64,000 bases of DNA from Sphingomonas cannabina (GTDB lineage: Bacteria > Pseudomonadota > Alphaproteobacteria > Sphingomonadales > Sphingomonadaceae): NCBI RefSeq assembly GCF_021391395.1, contig NZ_CP090059.1:915001-979000 (forward strand), read 5' to 3'. The position numbers and the translations under genes are program-made. The notes under the pieces were generated by a model. The model ran no database searches. It saw only the letters and a program-made list of their open reading frames with translations, and was not told where the DNA came from. Each line of letters begins with the position of its first letter. The first letter of the stretch is position 1. Shown here piece by piece: positions 42,840 through 51,586 of the stretch.

Positions 42840-43059
42840 GATTGCCACCCCTGGCGCTCGCTGCCGACCAGGCTTCGATATCGTCGATGTGATAGCGCCA
42901 GGTGCGGCCGTGCATCCGGCACCGCGGACCCTTGCCGGCCAAGCGCATCGCCTTGAGCGTCGAGGGCGCGATGCCGAGGTGGAACGCGGTCTGCTTGGCG
43001 GTAAGGAACGGGCAGGTCTGGCGCGCGGACTTGGCGCGCGCGTCGGCATCGTCGTCCAT
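42832..43059 (-). CDS. Excisionase-like helix-turn-helix protein
   Basis: A 75-residue MerR/AlpA-type winged HTH: FLTAKQTAFHLGIAPSTLKA, then GPRCRMHGRTWRYHIDDIEA, the usual excisionase layout in which a wing follows the HTH. Such proteins control traF-linked genes or element excision. It overlaps the traF start by 8 bases and is the first gene of the HTH-traF-transglycosylase set. Confidence 0.82.
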   Translation of the reverse strand: MDDDADARAKSARQTCPFLTAKQTAFHLGIAPSTLKAMRLAGKGPRCRMHGRTWRYHIDDIEAWSAASARGGNHG

Positions 43060-43224
43060 GGGTTTGGCTCCGGCGGTATCGGGCTGCGAACATGTCGCCG
43101 CGATTGGCCCAAGCTCGCTGAAGTGCGCCCGTCCGGGCAGGGTCGAATTCGCGCGCAGGCGTTTTCGACCCCCATTCCCACGAAGGTGCGCTCCCGCGCC
43201 GACAGCGCGGAAGCGCTTGGCCGC

Positions 43225-43545
43225 TCAGTCGGCCGGGTTCCAGATGATCGCGAAGGCGTCCTCATCGTCTTGGCCGGCGGCGCGGCCGAGGTTGGCGTAG
43301 AGCCGGCGCGGCCCGAACTCGGGCGCGGCGAGGCTCAGCGACACATAGTCCCGGCCCGACATCTCGCCGCGCCGGATCCAGCCGGCGCCGACCTCGACCC
43401 CGCCAGCCGAGACGCGATAGTCAGGCTGAGTGTCCGCGCTCTTCGCGCGGTTGGGCACGATCTCGATCTCGGTGCGGATCGACAGCGTCTTGATCTGGCC
43501 CTTGAAGCCGTCGCCGTCGCGGGTGACATAACCGATAGCGGGCAT
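43225..43545 (-). CDS. DUF736 family protein
   Basis: A 106-residue DUF736 protein: DGDGFKGQIKTLSIRTEIEI, DYRVSAGGVEVGAGWIRRGE, SGRDYVSLSLAAPEFGPRRL and YANLGRAAGQDDEDAFAIIW. It is a hallmark of alphaproteobacterial conjugative elements, usually placed near traF or relaxase genes; function unknown. The 165 bases to the HTH gene below hold nothing recognised. Confidence 0.9.
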   Translation of the reverse strand: MPAIGYVTRDGDGFKGQIKTLSIRTEIEIVPNRAKSADTQPDYRVSAGGVEVGAGWIRRGEMSGRDYVSLSLAAPEFGPRRLYANLGRAAGQDDEDAFAIIWNPAD

Positions 43546-43665
43546 TGTTCGTCTCCTTGGTTGCTCGCCCGGACCGTTCCGGGCGATGGGCGGACCGAAG
43601 GAACGGCGCGAGCCGGACATGCGAACCCGTAAGGGCCGCAGCGCGAGCGGAGGACCGGAGCGGCG

Positions 43666-43723
43666 GGCTTATTTGGAGCGAAGCGGCCGCGAGGAGCTGG
43701 CGAAGCCGGCGGGGAAATAAGCC
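43666..43723. other. Inverted repeat with 40-base spacer upstream of the DUF736 gene
   Basis: GGCTTATTT (43666-43674) and AAATAAGCC (43715-43723) are perfect 9-base arms, AT-containing in a very GC-rich region. The spacer holds GCGGCCGCGAGGAG and GAAGCCGGC, which can pair further. It may be an RNA hairpin in the DUF736 leader or a protein-binding site. The rest of 43546-43968 shows no gene. Confidence 0.5.
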
Positions 43724-43968
43724 GTTCGCGATGGTTTTGCGGGGCCGGCGACCGTTCCAGGTCGAGCCAAGGCGCCGGGAACGGCGGGTCGAGGCAGCGA
43801 AGGAGAGTGGAACCCTGCTCGTGCGGAGGAACCACCCGCGCGCCTGATCGTCTCGGCCATTACCAGCGCGCGAGCCGCATCGCGCCGCGATTGTGCATGT
43901 GCGACCGAGCCGATAGCGGACGATCCATGGCATGGCATCAAGGGCGCACGCGAGCCACGGCGCACGGC

Positions 43969-44394
43969 ATGGGCAAGGCGGCGAGAGGGGACGGACGGGG
44001 TCTGCGTCGCGCCGCGGGATTGGCCGCGCTGCTGCTGACCGGTGCAGCGCCGGATCGAGGACGGATCGCTTATGTGATCGACGGCGATACCTTTCGGCTG
44101 ACGAGCGGCGAGCGCATCCGCATCGCCGGAATCGATGCGCCGGAGACCCAGCAAGGCCAGGCGAAATGCGCGCGCGAGATTGCCGCAGGGCTCACCGCGA
44201 CGGCAACGGTCCGCAAACTGCTGACCGGGCAGACGGTGCAGATTGAGCGGGTCGGGCGGAGCTATCGGCGTACGGTCGCGCGAGTCAGTTGGAACGGCCG
44301 CGACCTTGGCGACGAGCTAGTTCGCAGCGGTATCGCGCGATGGTGGCGAAACCATAGCCCCAAGCCGGATTGGTGCGGAACGCGTCGCCGCTGA
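43969..44394 (+). CDS. Exported thermonuclease-like nuclease (SNase family)
   Basis: A 141-residue staphylococcal-nuclease fold protein. A hydrophobic signal (LRRAAGLAALLLTGAAPDRG) precedes AYVIDGDTFRL with the calcium Asp, RIAGIDAPETQQGQAKCARE (catalytic Arg/Glu region) and RRTVARVSWNGRDLGDELVR plus SGIARWW. Such small exported nucleases are common in conjugative elements of this group. The ATG at 43969 begins at the signal; an ATG at 43927 would lengthen it. The following 220 bases to 44613 show nothing. Confidence 0.85.
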   Translation: MGKAARGDGRGLRRAAGLAALLLTGAAPDRGRIAYVIDGDTFRLTSGERIRIAGIDAPETQQGQAKCAREIAAGLTATATVRKLLTGQTVQIERVGRSYRRTVARVSWNGRDLGDELVRSGIARWWRNHSPKPDWCGTRRR

Positions 44395-44613
44395 TTGGGC
44401 AAAATCGAGATCGAGCGCTGTTTTGGCGATCACGGTTATGACCGCTGTGCACCCTAATTACGGTCGTTCGGTCGTGCTTCGACCGGCCCCAGAAGCAGTC
44501 GTTCTTGCAAGATCGCCAACTATCGTCAGTTGCAGGCGAAATGCCTGCCAGCTTATTGACGAACTTCACGATTGCTGGGTGCGATCCGTATTGCTCGGTA
44601 GACGTTGCCCGCA

Positions 44614-46098
44614 TCAAGGCTGCTTCTGCAACTCTGCCAAAGCCGCTCTGGCACTGTCATTGCCGGGATTGAGTTCGAGTGAGCGCCGATACTCCACGAT
44701 TGCACCGGCTTTGTCTCCGACACCCGCCAGCGCTTCGGCAAGACTGTCGTGCGTGTTCCAACTTTCGCTATACATCGCCGCATTCCAAGTGAAGACGCCT
44801 AAGGCGGCGCGCTCGCGCGAGTTGCGCAGGAGGCGATAGCCCCATGCGTTCATGAAGTCCTCGTTGAGGTGCAACTCAGGGAAGCGCGTCTTCACCTCGG
44901 CAATAGTGCCGGCGACATCGGCATAGCCGCTGCTCTCCAGCGCAGCCTCCAGCGCCATCAGCCCCTTGGGTTGCCCAAACAGCGCCGCATGGATCGCGTC
45001 GCCAAGGCCCTGAGTGCGGCTTTCGGCGCCACCGCGGTTGGCGAGCACGACCAATCCGCAGCGTCTCTCGGGATAGAATGCACAATAACTCGAACAGCCG
45101 AACGATCCACCGGAGTGGCGCAGATAAGGTTCGCTCTCAGCGGTCTTCCCGATAACCCAATGGAATCCGACTTGATTTGTCTCAGGCGAACCGAACAGAG
45201 GCTGATGGGTAAAGGCGATAACGGGATTGGACGCGACGACTTGCTCGGAGATATACCGCGCCATGTCCGCCGCCGAATAGCGCAGCCCGCCTGCGGCGCG
45301 GATGACTGGTATGTCCAAGGGAGGTTTCTCGGCGCCGTCGTCCCCGTAGCCAATTGCCAACAGCGTAGATGGCACCGCGCCTCCGCCAGCGCGCATGCCG
45401 AAGGGTTTCTCGATAAAGCGGGCGAGGAGCGCATCGTAAGACGCCCGGTAGATGCGCTCAACAATGACCCCCTGGAGCTGCGAGGCGACATTACTATGTC
45501 GCGGTAGGTGACCTGGCGTATCGACCAGCCGCGCACCCTTGAGATCCGCAAGGAACTGCTGCGGGCCCTGGCCAGCAAGCATCTTCGTAATGGCGAACGG
45601 GGCTTCAGCAGGCGATAGCTTGCCAAATCGTTCCATCCAGTCGGGAATATTGTCGGGCAGCCCGGAGGTGGTGGTGACCAGATCGATCAAGCGTACGGGG
45701 CGATCATTTCGTACCAGATTGTCATAACCCGTAGGGAGGTATTTTCGAACGTCGTCGTCGAGCTTGGCATGACCCTCGATGATGGCACGAGCGAGGATCA
45801 GACCGGTGAAGGTCTTGGAAATCGAGCCGATCTCGTACACCACATGCTCACTCGCTGGCTTGTTGGTCGCACGGTTCGCGACGCCCGCGCTGTGAAAAGT
45901 CGTCCACCCGCCGCGAATCACCGCAACCGAAACTGCGGCCGACTTGCCGCTCTTTACAAAGTCATCGACCAGCGACTGTACCGGATCGACCGCGATGGCT
46001 CGAGCCAGCTCCGGCAACAGCGCGAGTCCCACGCCGACCGGCATCAGCCCGAAGAAGTGGCGACGGCTAAGTTCGGATCGGTGAGTATTTTGCTGCAT
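44614..46098 (-). CDS. Tat-exported serine hydrolase (beta-lactamase/esterase fold) with TPR-like tail
   Basis: A 494-residue protein. The Tat signal is ELSRRHFFGLMPVGVGLALL. The class C beta-lactamase-like domain (about 40-385) has the catalytic EIGSISKTFTGL S-x-x-K motif, HSNVASQL in place of Y-x-N, and LRHSGGSFGCSSY in place of K-T-G. The C-terminal ~100 residues contain a tetratricopeptide-like unit (WNTHDSLAEALAGVGDKAGA, IVEYRRSLELNPGNDSARAA). Related enzymes are D-aminopeptidases or esterases rather than drug-hydrolysing enzymes; no motif proves a beta-lactamase. A strong palindrome lies 54 bases upstream of the ATG. Confidence 0.83.
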   Translation of the reverse strand: MQQNTHRSELSRRHFFGLMPVGVGLALLPELARAIAVDPVQSLVDDFVKSGKSAAVSVAVIRGGWTTFHSAGVANRATNKPASEHVVYEIGSISKTFTGLILARAIIEGHAKLDDDVRKYLPTGYDNLVRNDRPVRLIDLVTTTSGLPDNIPDWMERFGKLSPAEAPFAITKMLAGQGPQQFLADLKGARLVDTPGHLPRHSNVASQLQGVIVERIYRASYDALLARFIEKPFGMRAGGGAVPSTLLAIGYGDDGAEKPPLDIPVIRAAGGLRYSAADMARYISEQVVASNPVIAFTHQPLFGSPETNQVGFHWVIGKTAESEPYLRHSGGSFGCSSYCAFYPERRCGLVVLANRGGAESRTQGLGDAIHAALFGQPKGLMALEAALESSGYADVAGTIAEVKTRFPELHLNEDFMNAWGYRLLRNSRERAALGVFTWNAAMYSESWNTHDSLAEALAGVGDKAGAIVEYRRSLELNPGNDSARAALAELQKQP

Positions 46099-46151
46099 GA
46101 CGTCACCCCATTCACCGCCACGCGATCTGCGTCGCTTAGAATAAGTTAGTA

Positions 46152-46173
46152 GTGTATTAGCGCAATAATACAC
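46152..46173. promoter_or_regulatory. Palindromic operator upstream of the serine hydrolase gene
   Basis: GTGTATTA (46152-46159) and TAATACAC (46166-46173) are perfect 8-base arms around GCGCAA. The site is AT-rich, unlike its surroundings, and lies at promoter distance from the minus-strand ATG at 46098. Confidence 0.6.
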
Positions 46174-46689
46174 AACGTCGGATGCCTTAGGCAAGGATAA
46201 CATTTCCTGCCTCTCGGCTTCCCAAGCAGCGAATGGGTCATGTTGTGCACCTTGCCAATGGTCCGTCCATGCGTTCTCCTAAAAGGCGCGCAGGCCGGGA
46301 GCGGAGGTGGCGACTCCCACATCGACGGTAAGATCTCAGCCAATCTCGGGTCGATGACTTGGCTGCAACGGCATTTCGAGGCGTCCGCTTTGCGCCCTTC
46401 TGTCGCCGTTTGGGCGCGATTGAGCCGATCTTGAAAGCCGCCATTCGTTCAGGCTACGCCGCTAGAGGCTGCCGGAACGGAGCCAGAGAGCGGATCGTCA
46501 CCCAACTCATCTGCGCGCGCATCTGCTGCCGAGCGCAATGAGTCCGCGCCCGAATGCTGGCTCCCGCCATCATGGAGAGTCGGATCTTGGCGACGTTGAG
46601 AATGTCCTGGCCTGCAACGGCCTTAAGTATGGATCGACCTTGCCGACGAACCCGCCGGTAGTCGGGTTAGCTGAATTGGAGGAGTGACG
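46174..46689. other. Intergenic stretch with no recognised gene
   Basis: About 515 bases with only short, low-quality ORFs on both strands. A GGAGGAG ribosome site at its right end belongs to the gene at 46690. I see no repeats, RNA genes or IS ends here. Confidence 0.4.
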
Positions 46690-46965
46690 ATGGTATCAGA
46701 CGATGCGCGTACTCGCCTAATCAACCATCTCGATGGCGTTGCCGGATATAATGACAAGGGCTACTATTGGAGCGGACACACCCCCGATGAGGTGCGCGCA
46801 AACCAGGAAGAGGCGCAGGCCGTAATCATGCGACTCGTGGCGGAAATTGGCGAAGACGCTTTCAGTCTGGATCTCCTGCAAAAGCTTAAATCCGGTGCGG
46901 CCTCAACAGACGACAGCGGCGATATCGTTCTTCAGGCCAAAGGAGAGCTTCCAAGGGCCTGGTAG
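46690..46965 (+). CDS. Hypothetical protein (91 aa)
   Basis: A small acidic protein (MVSDDARTRLINHLDGVAGY, then YYWSGHTPDEVRANQEEAQA and LVAEIGEDAFSLDLLQKLKS), predicted helical with no signal peptide. GGAGGAG ends five bases before the ATG. No family recognised; could be an immunity-type or regulatory protein, but nothing in the sequence decides this. Confidence 0.6.
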   Translation: MVSDDARTRLINHLDGVAGYNDKGYYWSGHTPDEVRANQEEAQAVIMRLVAEIGEDAFSLDLLQKLKSGAASTDDSGDIVLQAKGELPRAW

Positions 46966-46995
46966 AAGCAGATCCGGAAGTGGATCTAACATTGA

Positions 46996-47817
46996 TCATT
47001 GCTGACCGCTCTCAACATAGCGGCGACTGATTTCGCGTGCCTTCGCCTCATACCAATCGGCCGCTTTGGCGCCACCCTCGCGCCTGACGCGCTCGAGATA
47101 TTCAGATCCGAGCGCTCCCGTCTGCCGTCCCACCTCACGCTGCCGCATTCATCCACCGGTCCGCATTCGCCCTGCCATAGGATGAAACGCGGCGATTATA
47201 CTCACCCTGCAGATACGCGAAGGCATTGGCCTACGTGCGATTGAGGACGGAATCGGGAATGGCTTGTGACGCCGCAGTTCCCGCCCTGTTCATCGTCGAC
47301 GCGGGTATCGCACCGGACGTTGTTCTTCCAACATTCGTCCCAGCATTTACATAGCCGCTGGCAATCTGACGTGTCCGGAACACGAGCCAGCTATCGGCCG
47401 CCCTTTGTCCGCTGGAACGCACGCGGCGATGATATTCCGGTGTCAGTGACCCAACCTGTCCGCCGACACTCTTCAAAGTAGTGCTTACCCAATTCTGTGA
47501 ATGCGTCGGTCCATAGGCTGCCAAACGGCGCCATATTCCGGATCCAGAACGTCGATGACGGCGCTCTTGAGTTGCTCCATCGTCGCTGCGGGAATGGGGG
47601 CATTAGGAGACTGCGTCGATTGCTGGCGTCCGTTCCGCCGCGAATCGGCATCACGCTCGCTATTGATACGGTCTATTTGCGTACTGTAAGTGTTAATGGC
47701 GCCAATGTTCTGGTTCAGAATCATCGCGCCAAAGTCCGTATCAAATATCTGCGCACTTGCAGAGCTAGAAAGAGTTACGGCAATGGCCATGGATGTCGCC
47801 AGCAATCGAACGCGCAT
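46996..47817 (-). pseudogene. Decayed two-domain member of the repeat-built exported family
   Basis: Signal sequence at the start (LLATSMAIAVTLSSSASAQI), then domain 1 (ending QVGSLTPEYHRRVRSSGQRA and SWLVFRTRQIASGYV), a linker, and domain 2 (LQGEYNRRVSSYGRANADRW; REVGRQTGALGSEYLERVRR; AADWYEAKAREISRRYV). Three lesions: one missing base near 47518, an in-frame TAG at 47231, and a missing CG near 47139. Joining the frames gives about 270 residues homologous to the genes at 50277 and 50836. Not likely to give a working product. Confidence 0.75.
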
Positions 47818-47948
47818 GTCATCCCTCACTCTACAGAAATCTTCTCATTGTTCAACGTTCAGATCAACCGTCGGAATCCAGCGCTGTCATTAATATAGGC
47901 TGACCATCTCGGGCAGAAGCCTCATATTCCATGTGTTCACCCTATTCA

Positions 47949-48695
47949 CTACGTGCTTACGAACCGGAAATGCGCTTCAGGAGCATCGAGCAATCGCACT
48001 ATCGTCCCACTCTCGAAAGCGCTTCTGGGCAGTGTCAGCGGGATGACATCGATAACCGGATCATCGGCGAGCTGGCCGCATGCCTGGTCAAAGGCGATGC
48101 GGAGTTGCGCGAAATCTCCATCCATCCCGCCAACATAGAATGCCGAGGACGATTCGGCTGTCAGGCGCCGATCACATCGCGTGGCGGTGGCTGCGTCGAG
48201 ACGCCCAAGGAGTTCCGCGAGCGATGCGACCGACGACGCCTTTGCTCCAAGCAAATCGGCGATTTCGCGCCTCGCCCGCAGCTCCTCGAAAAGTAATTTT
48301 GGGGATATGACTTCTTCGATCCGCGCGGGACGCCCGGTATCCAGCTGCACGGCGCGGATTACGTGATAGCCTCCGTTGCGCAAAGGCGATTCGCAACTGC
48401 CGGGAAGGCGGCGATAGGTAAGCGAAAAGCTCAACGCGTCGCCAAGCAGCGAAAGCGGTCTCAAGCTGATTTCGACTGCGCAGGCGTCGTTTTCGCCTTC
48501 AACCGGTCGGTAGCCCCGAGGAACGAGCGCTTGAGCATAGGCCTTAGCTGAAAAGGCAAGCGACGTACCATCCATGCTCTTCACGACAAGGTCGCCGCTT
48601 CTGGATTCGACGAGCCAGTCCTTTCCGGCGGCGCTGGCGGCGACGTTCGACAGAGCCAGGAGCATGGCCGCTGCAAAGGCGAGCTTGGCGATCAT
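47949..48695 (-). CDS. Exported protein of unknown function (248 aa)
   Basis: Signal peptide MIAKLAFAAAMLLALSNVAA with cleavage near SAAGKDW, then a beta-rich mature part (WLVESRSGDLVVKSMDGTSL; ALSFSLTYRRLPGSCESPLR; DVIPLTLPRSAFESGTIVRL) with three Cys. No family recognised. The frame stays open upstream into a beta-propeller fragment, so a longer fused product is possible, but a signal peptide starting at 48695 makes an independent gene more likely. No good ribosome site is seen for it. Confidence 0.55.
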   Translation of the reverse strand: MIAKLAFAAAMLLALSNVAASAAGKDWLVESRSGDLVVKSMDGTSLAFSAKAYAQALVPRGYRPVEGENDACAVEISLRPLSLLGDALSFSLTYRRLPGSCESPLRNGGYHVIRAVQLDTGRPARIEEVISPKLLFEELRARREIADLLGAKASSVASLAELLGRLDAATATRCDRRLTAESSSAFYVGGMDGDFAQLRIAFDQACGQLADDPVIDVIPLTLPRSAFESGTIVRLLDAPEAHFRFVST

Positions 48696-49073
48696 ATCGA
48701 TATGGAGCTTGCGGCGGCTAGGTCGGACGACCGGAACAACCGCCATGCCAATATTGTGGTTGCCAAGTTTTGTCTTCCACCGCGTACGGCCATCGGCGCC
48801 AAGCGCATAGACCGCCCCCTTGAAACTGCTGAGATAAACGGTGCCGTCAGGACCGACGATCGGTTTATTGACGACATGGGCTATAGTGGCCCGCCACCGC
48901 TCAGCACCGGTCTCAAGGTCGAGGGCAAGCAGGCTGCTCTCGTAGAAGCCGCTCTTGTCGTAATGAAAAAGCTGAAATGCCGAATCCCCTATGATAACGG
49001 GCGACCGTGCCTTGACCCTATGCTCCTTCTTGAGGGTGGTTGTCCAATGCGGTTCAGGCGCCATAGTGTGCAC
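48696..49073 (-). pseudogene. Fragment of a PQQ-like beta-propeller protein
   Basis: About 120 codons with two propeller blades: SSLLALDLETGAERWRATIA and VNKPIVGPDGTVYLSSFKGA followed by VYALGADGRTRWKTKLG. Each has the A-x-D-x-x-T-G-x-x-x-W repeat of PQQ/BamB-type propellers. A complete propeller needs seven or eight blades, so this is a remnant whose open frame runs into the exported-protein gene at 48695. Confidence 0.65.
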
Positions 49074-49121
49074 AATCTGTCAGCATAGACCGCACCGTAG
49101 CCACCCGGCTACGCTGAAAGC

Positions 49122-49886
49122 ATGAGGTCTGATTCCTTGCAATCAGGAATGATCCTGTCCACGGCCGTGGCCCTTCTGCTCTTGGTCATGGGTGCCGCCG
49201 GATGCCATCCTGGTGGCGCGCGATCAGAAACGGATTCGGTTCAGATTTTTGCCAACCCCACGACGGCGGCATTGGCGCGAGCCATCGCCGCAGGGCAGTC
49301 AGAGCAAGTGCGCATACTGGTTAGGCAGGGAGCGAACCTTGCCGATAAAGGTCAGCACAACGTCACTTTGCTTCAGTGGGCAATGCTCAAGGATGAACCG
49401 CAAATGCTCAAACTGCTGCTCGAATTGGGCGCCGACCCCTCGCAGCAGGGGCTGGAAGGGCAGACCGCCTTGCATATGGCCGCAATGACAAGACGCAAGG
49501 CCTATCTCAAAATCTTGCTGGACAATGGCGCAAGCCCGGACATCACGAGCGGACGAACCGAGGCGCCCGTGCTCGCTGAAGCGCTGATGAGCGGCAATCG
49601 CGAGGCCGTCGCTCTTCTCCTGGCCCATCGGGCCAACCCGAATCTTGCCGATCGCCAGGGCGACACCCCCCTTCATGTTGCTGCGCAGATCAACGACTAT
49701 GAGAATATACTGGCTCTGCTGAAGGCTGGAGCCGACCCTGCCATGCGCAACAGGTCCGGTCAGACGTTCGCCGCATATTTTGCGATACGTCCCAAGGAAA
49801 GCGTCATGAGCTGGGAAGCGAAAGCGGCCCGCAAAGCGGTTCAAGACTGGCTCGTCAGCCATGGCTTCGCGGATTTGGCCAAGTGA
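49122..49886 (+). CDS. Ankyrin-repeat lipoprotein
   Basis: A 254-residue protein with a lipoprotein signal (LSTAVALLLLVMGAAGCHPG; Cys about 28) and five ankyrin-type units: ALARAIAAGQSEQVRILVRQ, LLQWAMLKDEPQMLKLLLEL, TALHMAAMTRRKAYLKILLD, VLAEALMSGNREAVALLLAH and TPLHVAAQINDYENILALLK. Such periplasmic ankyrin lipoproteins often pair with toxins, catalases or act as immunity-like chaperones; here the partner is not evident. Confidence 0.85.
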   Translation: MRSDSLQSGMILSTAVALLLLVMGAAGCHPGGARSETDSVQIFANPTTAALARAIAAGQSEQVRILVRQGANLADKGQHNVTLLQWAMLKDEPQMLKLLLELGADPSQQGLEGQTALHMAAMTRRKAYLKILLDNGASPDITSGRTEAPVLAEALMSGNREAVALLLAHRANPNLADRQGDTPLHVAAQINDYENILALLKAGADPAMRNRSGQTFAAYFAIRPKESVMSWEAKAARKAVQDWLVSHGFADLAK

Positions 49887-50276
49887 GAACAGCCCTGATC
49901 CTTTGGTTCTGACCTGCGCCTCCGCTGGGACGGCGGCTCCATTTGCCCAGTGTCGGCCTGCACGATTGCGTTGATTGCACCGGGAGCACAGAACAGCTTT
50001 TGCCGCGGAACGTCGAGGCATAAGCTAGAGACGCAACGCGCCTGCGAGGGGCGGCAGCACTCAATGGCTTGGTTGATGCTACAGCAATAAGGATCAGATG
50101 CCTATCAAATGCAATGGCATCGATATCGACCCGACTTCAATCAGTACGATAGCGTCTCATCGGATGCGTTCCGAGGCGGTAAAGATCGGTGCTTTTTCGG
50201 GGGAATGTTCAGTTTGCACTAATTTTTGATTTCACATTCTCAGCCACGGAAACGTCGGGGTAGGAGGAGCAAGGCT
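49887..50276. other. Intergenic region before the repeat-built exported genes
   Basis: About 390 bases without a convincing ORF. The last 100 bases are AT-richer (CTAATTTTTGATTTCAC) and probably hold the promoter of the gene at 50277, whose GGAGGAG lies at the end. Confidence 0.4.
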
Positions 50277-50762
50277 ATGAAACGCCATCTAATTGTGAAT
50301 GCTATAATGCTTGCGCCTGCTGTCTTCGCATTCGTTCCGGCACAGGCGCAATATGTCATGGACTGGAATGCCGGCAATGCGCTGGTCATGTCATCGATCC
50401 AGAATGACAGCCTCAATCGCGAGCGCGCTCGTGCGGATCGAGCGAGACAACAGAACGGGCAGCCGAACAGGCGGTCGACCGCTACGCCGACATCCACACG
50501 GTCTATTATCGATCGGACGTACGACGCTGCGATCGCCGCGATCGCCCCTGAGTTCCAGCGGCGCACGACGGCCTATGGCAAACCTGCCGCGGCACGATGG
50601 CTCAACATCGCAGCAAGAGAACTGGGAAGGCAGATGGGCGCGATGGCGCCGGAATATCAACGCCGGTTGCGAACGAATGGCACTTGGAACGCCGACCAAT
50701 GGTTCCTCGATCAGGCTCGCCTGGCCGGACAGCAATATGTGAGGAATGGGGCAAGCCGCTAA
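50277..50762 (+). CDS. Exported protein built from ~35-residue repeats, paralog A
   Basis: A 161-residue protein with signal sequence (IVNAIMLAPAVFAFVPAQAQ), a Ser/Arg/Gln-rich linker, and a C-terminal domain made of two similar units: AIAPEFQRRTTAYGKPAAAR with WLNIAARELGRQM, and AMAPEYQRRLRTNGTWNADQ with WFLDQARLAGQQY. Shared positions are A-P-E-F/Y-Q-R-R, G, A, W, A-R and G-x-Q. TAGGAGGAG precedes the ATG. Paralog B is 73 bases downstream and a decayed relative lies at 46996-47817. No known family; export suggests an envelope or extracellular role. Confidence 0.72.
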   Translation: MKRHLIVNAIMLAPAVFAFVPAQAQYVMDWNAGNALVMSSIQNDSLNRERARADRARQQNGQPNRRSTATPTSTRSIIDRTYDAAIAAIAPEFQRRTTAYGKPAAARWLNIAARELGRQMGAMAPEYQRRLRTNGTWNADQWFLDQARLAGQQYVRNGASR

Positions 50763-50835
50763 CGGCAGAATTTCATGGCCGCAATTTTGATTTCACTCGT
50801 CGTTGCCGAAGATGTCAGCAGCAGCAGGAGAAGCT

Positions 50836-51294
50836 ATGATGATGAAACTCTATCTCGTTACGGTAGCTGCATTTTTCGCGACGGCGGCGTCTCCAAGTCA
50901 TGCACAATTTTACGACCCGGGAATGGTCAACAACCAAGCCAATATTTTCCTGAACGCAGAAATCAATCGAGTCACGATCAATACCGGCCCGGCGCGGTCA
51001 TCCGGCTCGTCCAACCGTTCCGGGCGAGCTTCGAGCAGGAACGATATCGCAGATCGCGTACAAGTGGCGGCACTGGAGGCGCTTCGTCCCGGCCTCCAGC
51101 GCCATTGGCGTGAAGACGGCGAGACGAAAGCGAAGCAATGGTATATGCGATCCGCCAGCAGGATAGGCACCCAGATGGGTAGCCTCCTTGCCGAGTATAA
51201 TCGACGGTTCCGCGCCCAGGGTCGAGGAGCGGCCGACGCATGGTACATCCGGTCGGCTCAGGAAGCCGGCGCTCGCATTTCGGCCGAGGATTGA
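50836..51294 (+). CDS. Exported protein built from ~35-residue repeats, paralog B
   Basis: A 152-residue protein: signal sequence (LYLVTVAAFFATAASPSHAQ), a Ser/Asn-rich linker, then the two-unit domain (LRPGLQRHWREDGETKAKQW with YMRSASRIGTQMG, and LLAEYNRRFRAQGRGAADAW with YIRSAQEAGARI). Same plan as paralog A but divergent in sequence, so this is an old duplication. GGAG lies five bases before the first of three adjacent ATG codons. Likely co-transcribed with paralog A. Confidence 0.72.
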   Translation: MMMKLYLVTVAAFFATAASPSHAQFYDPGMVNNQANIFLNAEINRVTINTGPARSSGSSNRSGRASSRNDIADRVQVAALEALRPGLQRHWREDGETKAKQWYMRSASRIGTQMGSLLAEYNRRFRAQGRGAADAWYIRSAQEAGARISAED

Positions 51295-51586
51295 TCGGCC
51301 GCTGTGCGTACACCGGGAAAGCCTATTCTCTCTTCGGCTCTATCTGCACCGCATCGCTATCGGCGGCTTCAGGCGGCAGCGGAATTTGACTTCAGCTCCG
51401 CTGAAGTTCGCGCCGAATGTATGACGCTGACTTTTGCACGAACGGCGGCTATTCCAAGATTGCAGCCAAAACCCGTCAGACCGCTTTCGGCCCCGATACG
51501 GTCGCGCCACTTGACGGCTGACCGCGGTTAGGTTTCATCTGAAACTATGATCGGCTGCGGGGGCGGCCGAGTCGAAGGGGGCTCTT

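Noticed and set aside
44614-46098. True class C beta-lactamase
   Set aside because: S-x-x-K is present, but Y-x-N and K-T-G are replaced (HSN, HSG) and a TPR-like tail is added, fitting esterase/D-aminopeptidase relatives better.
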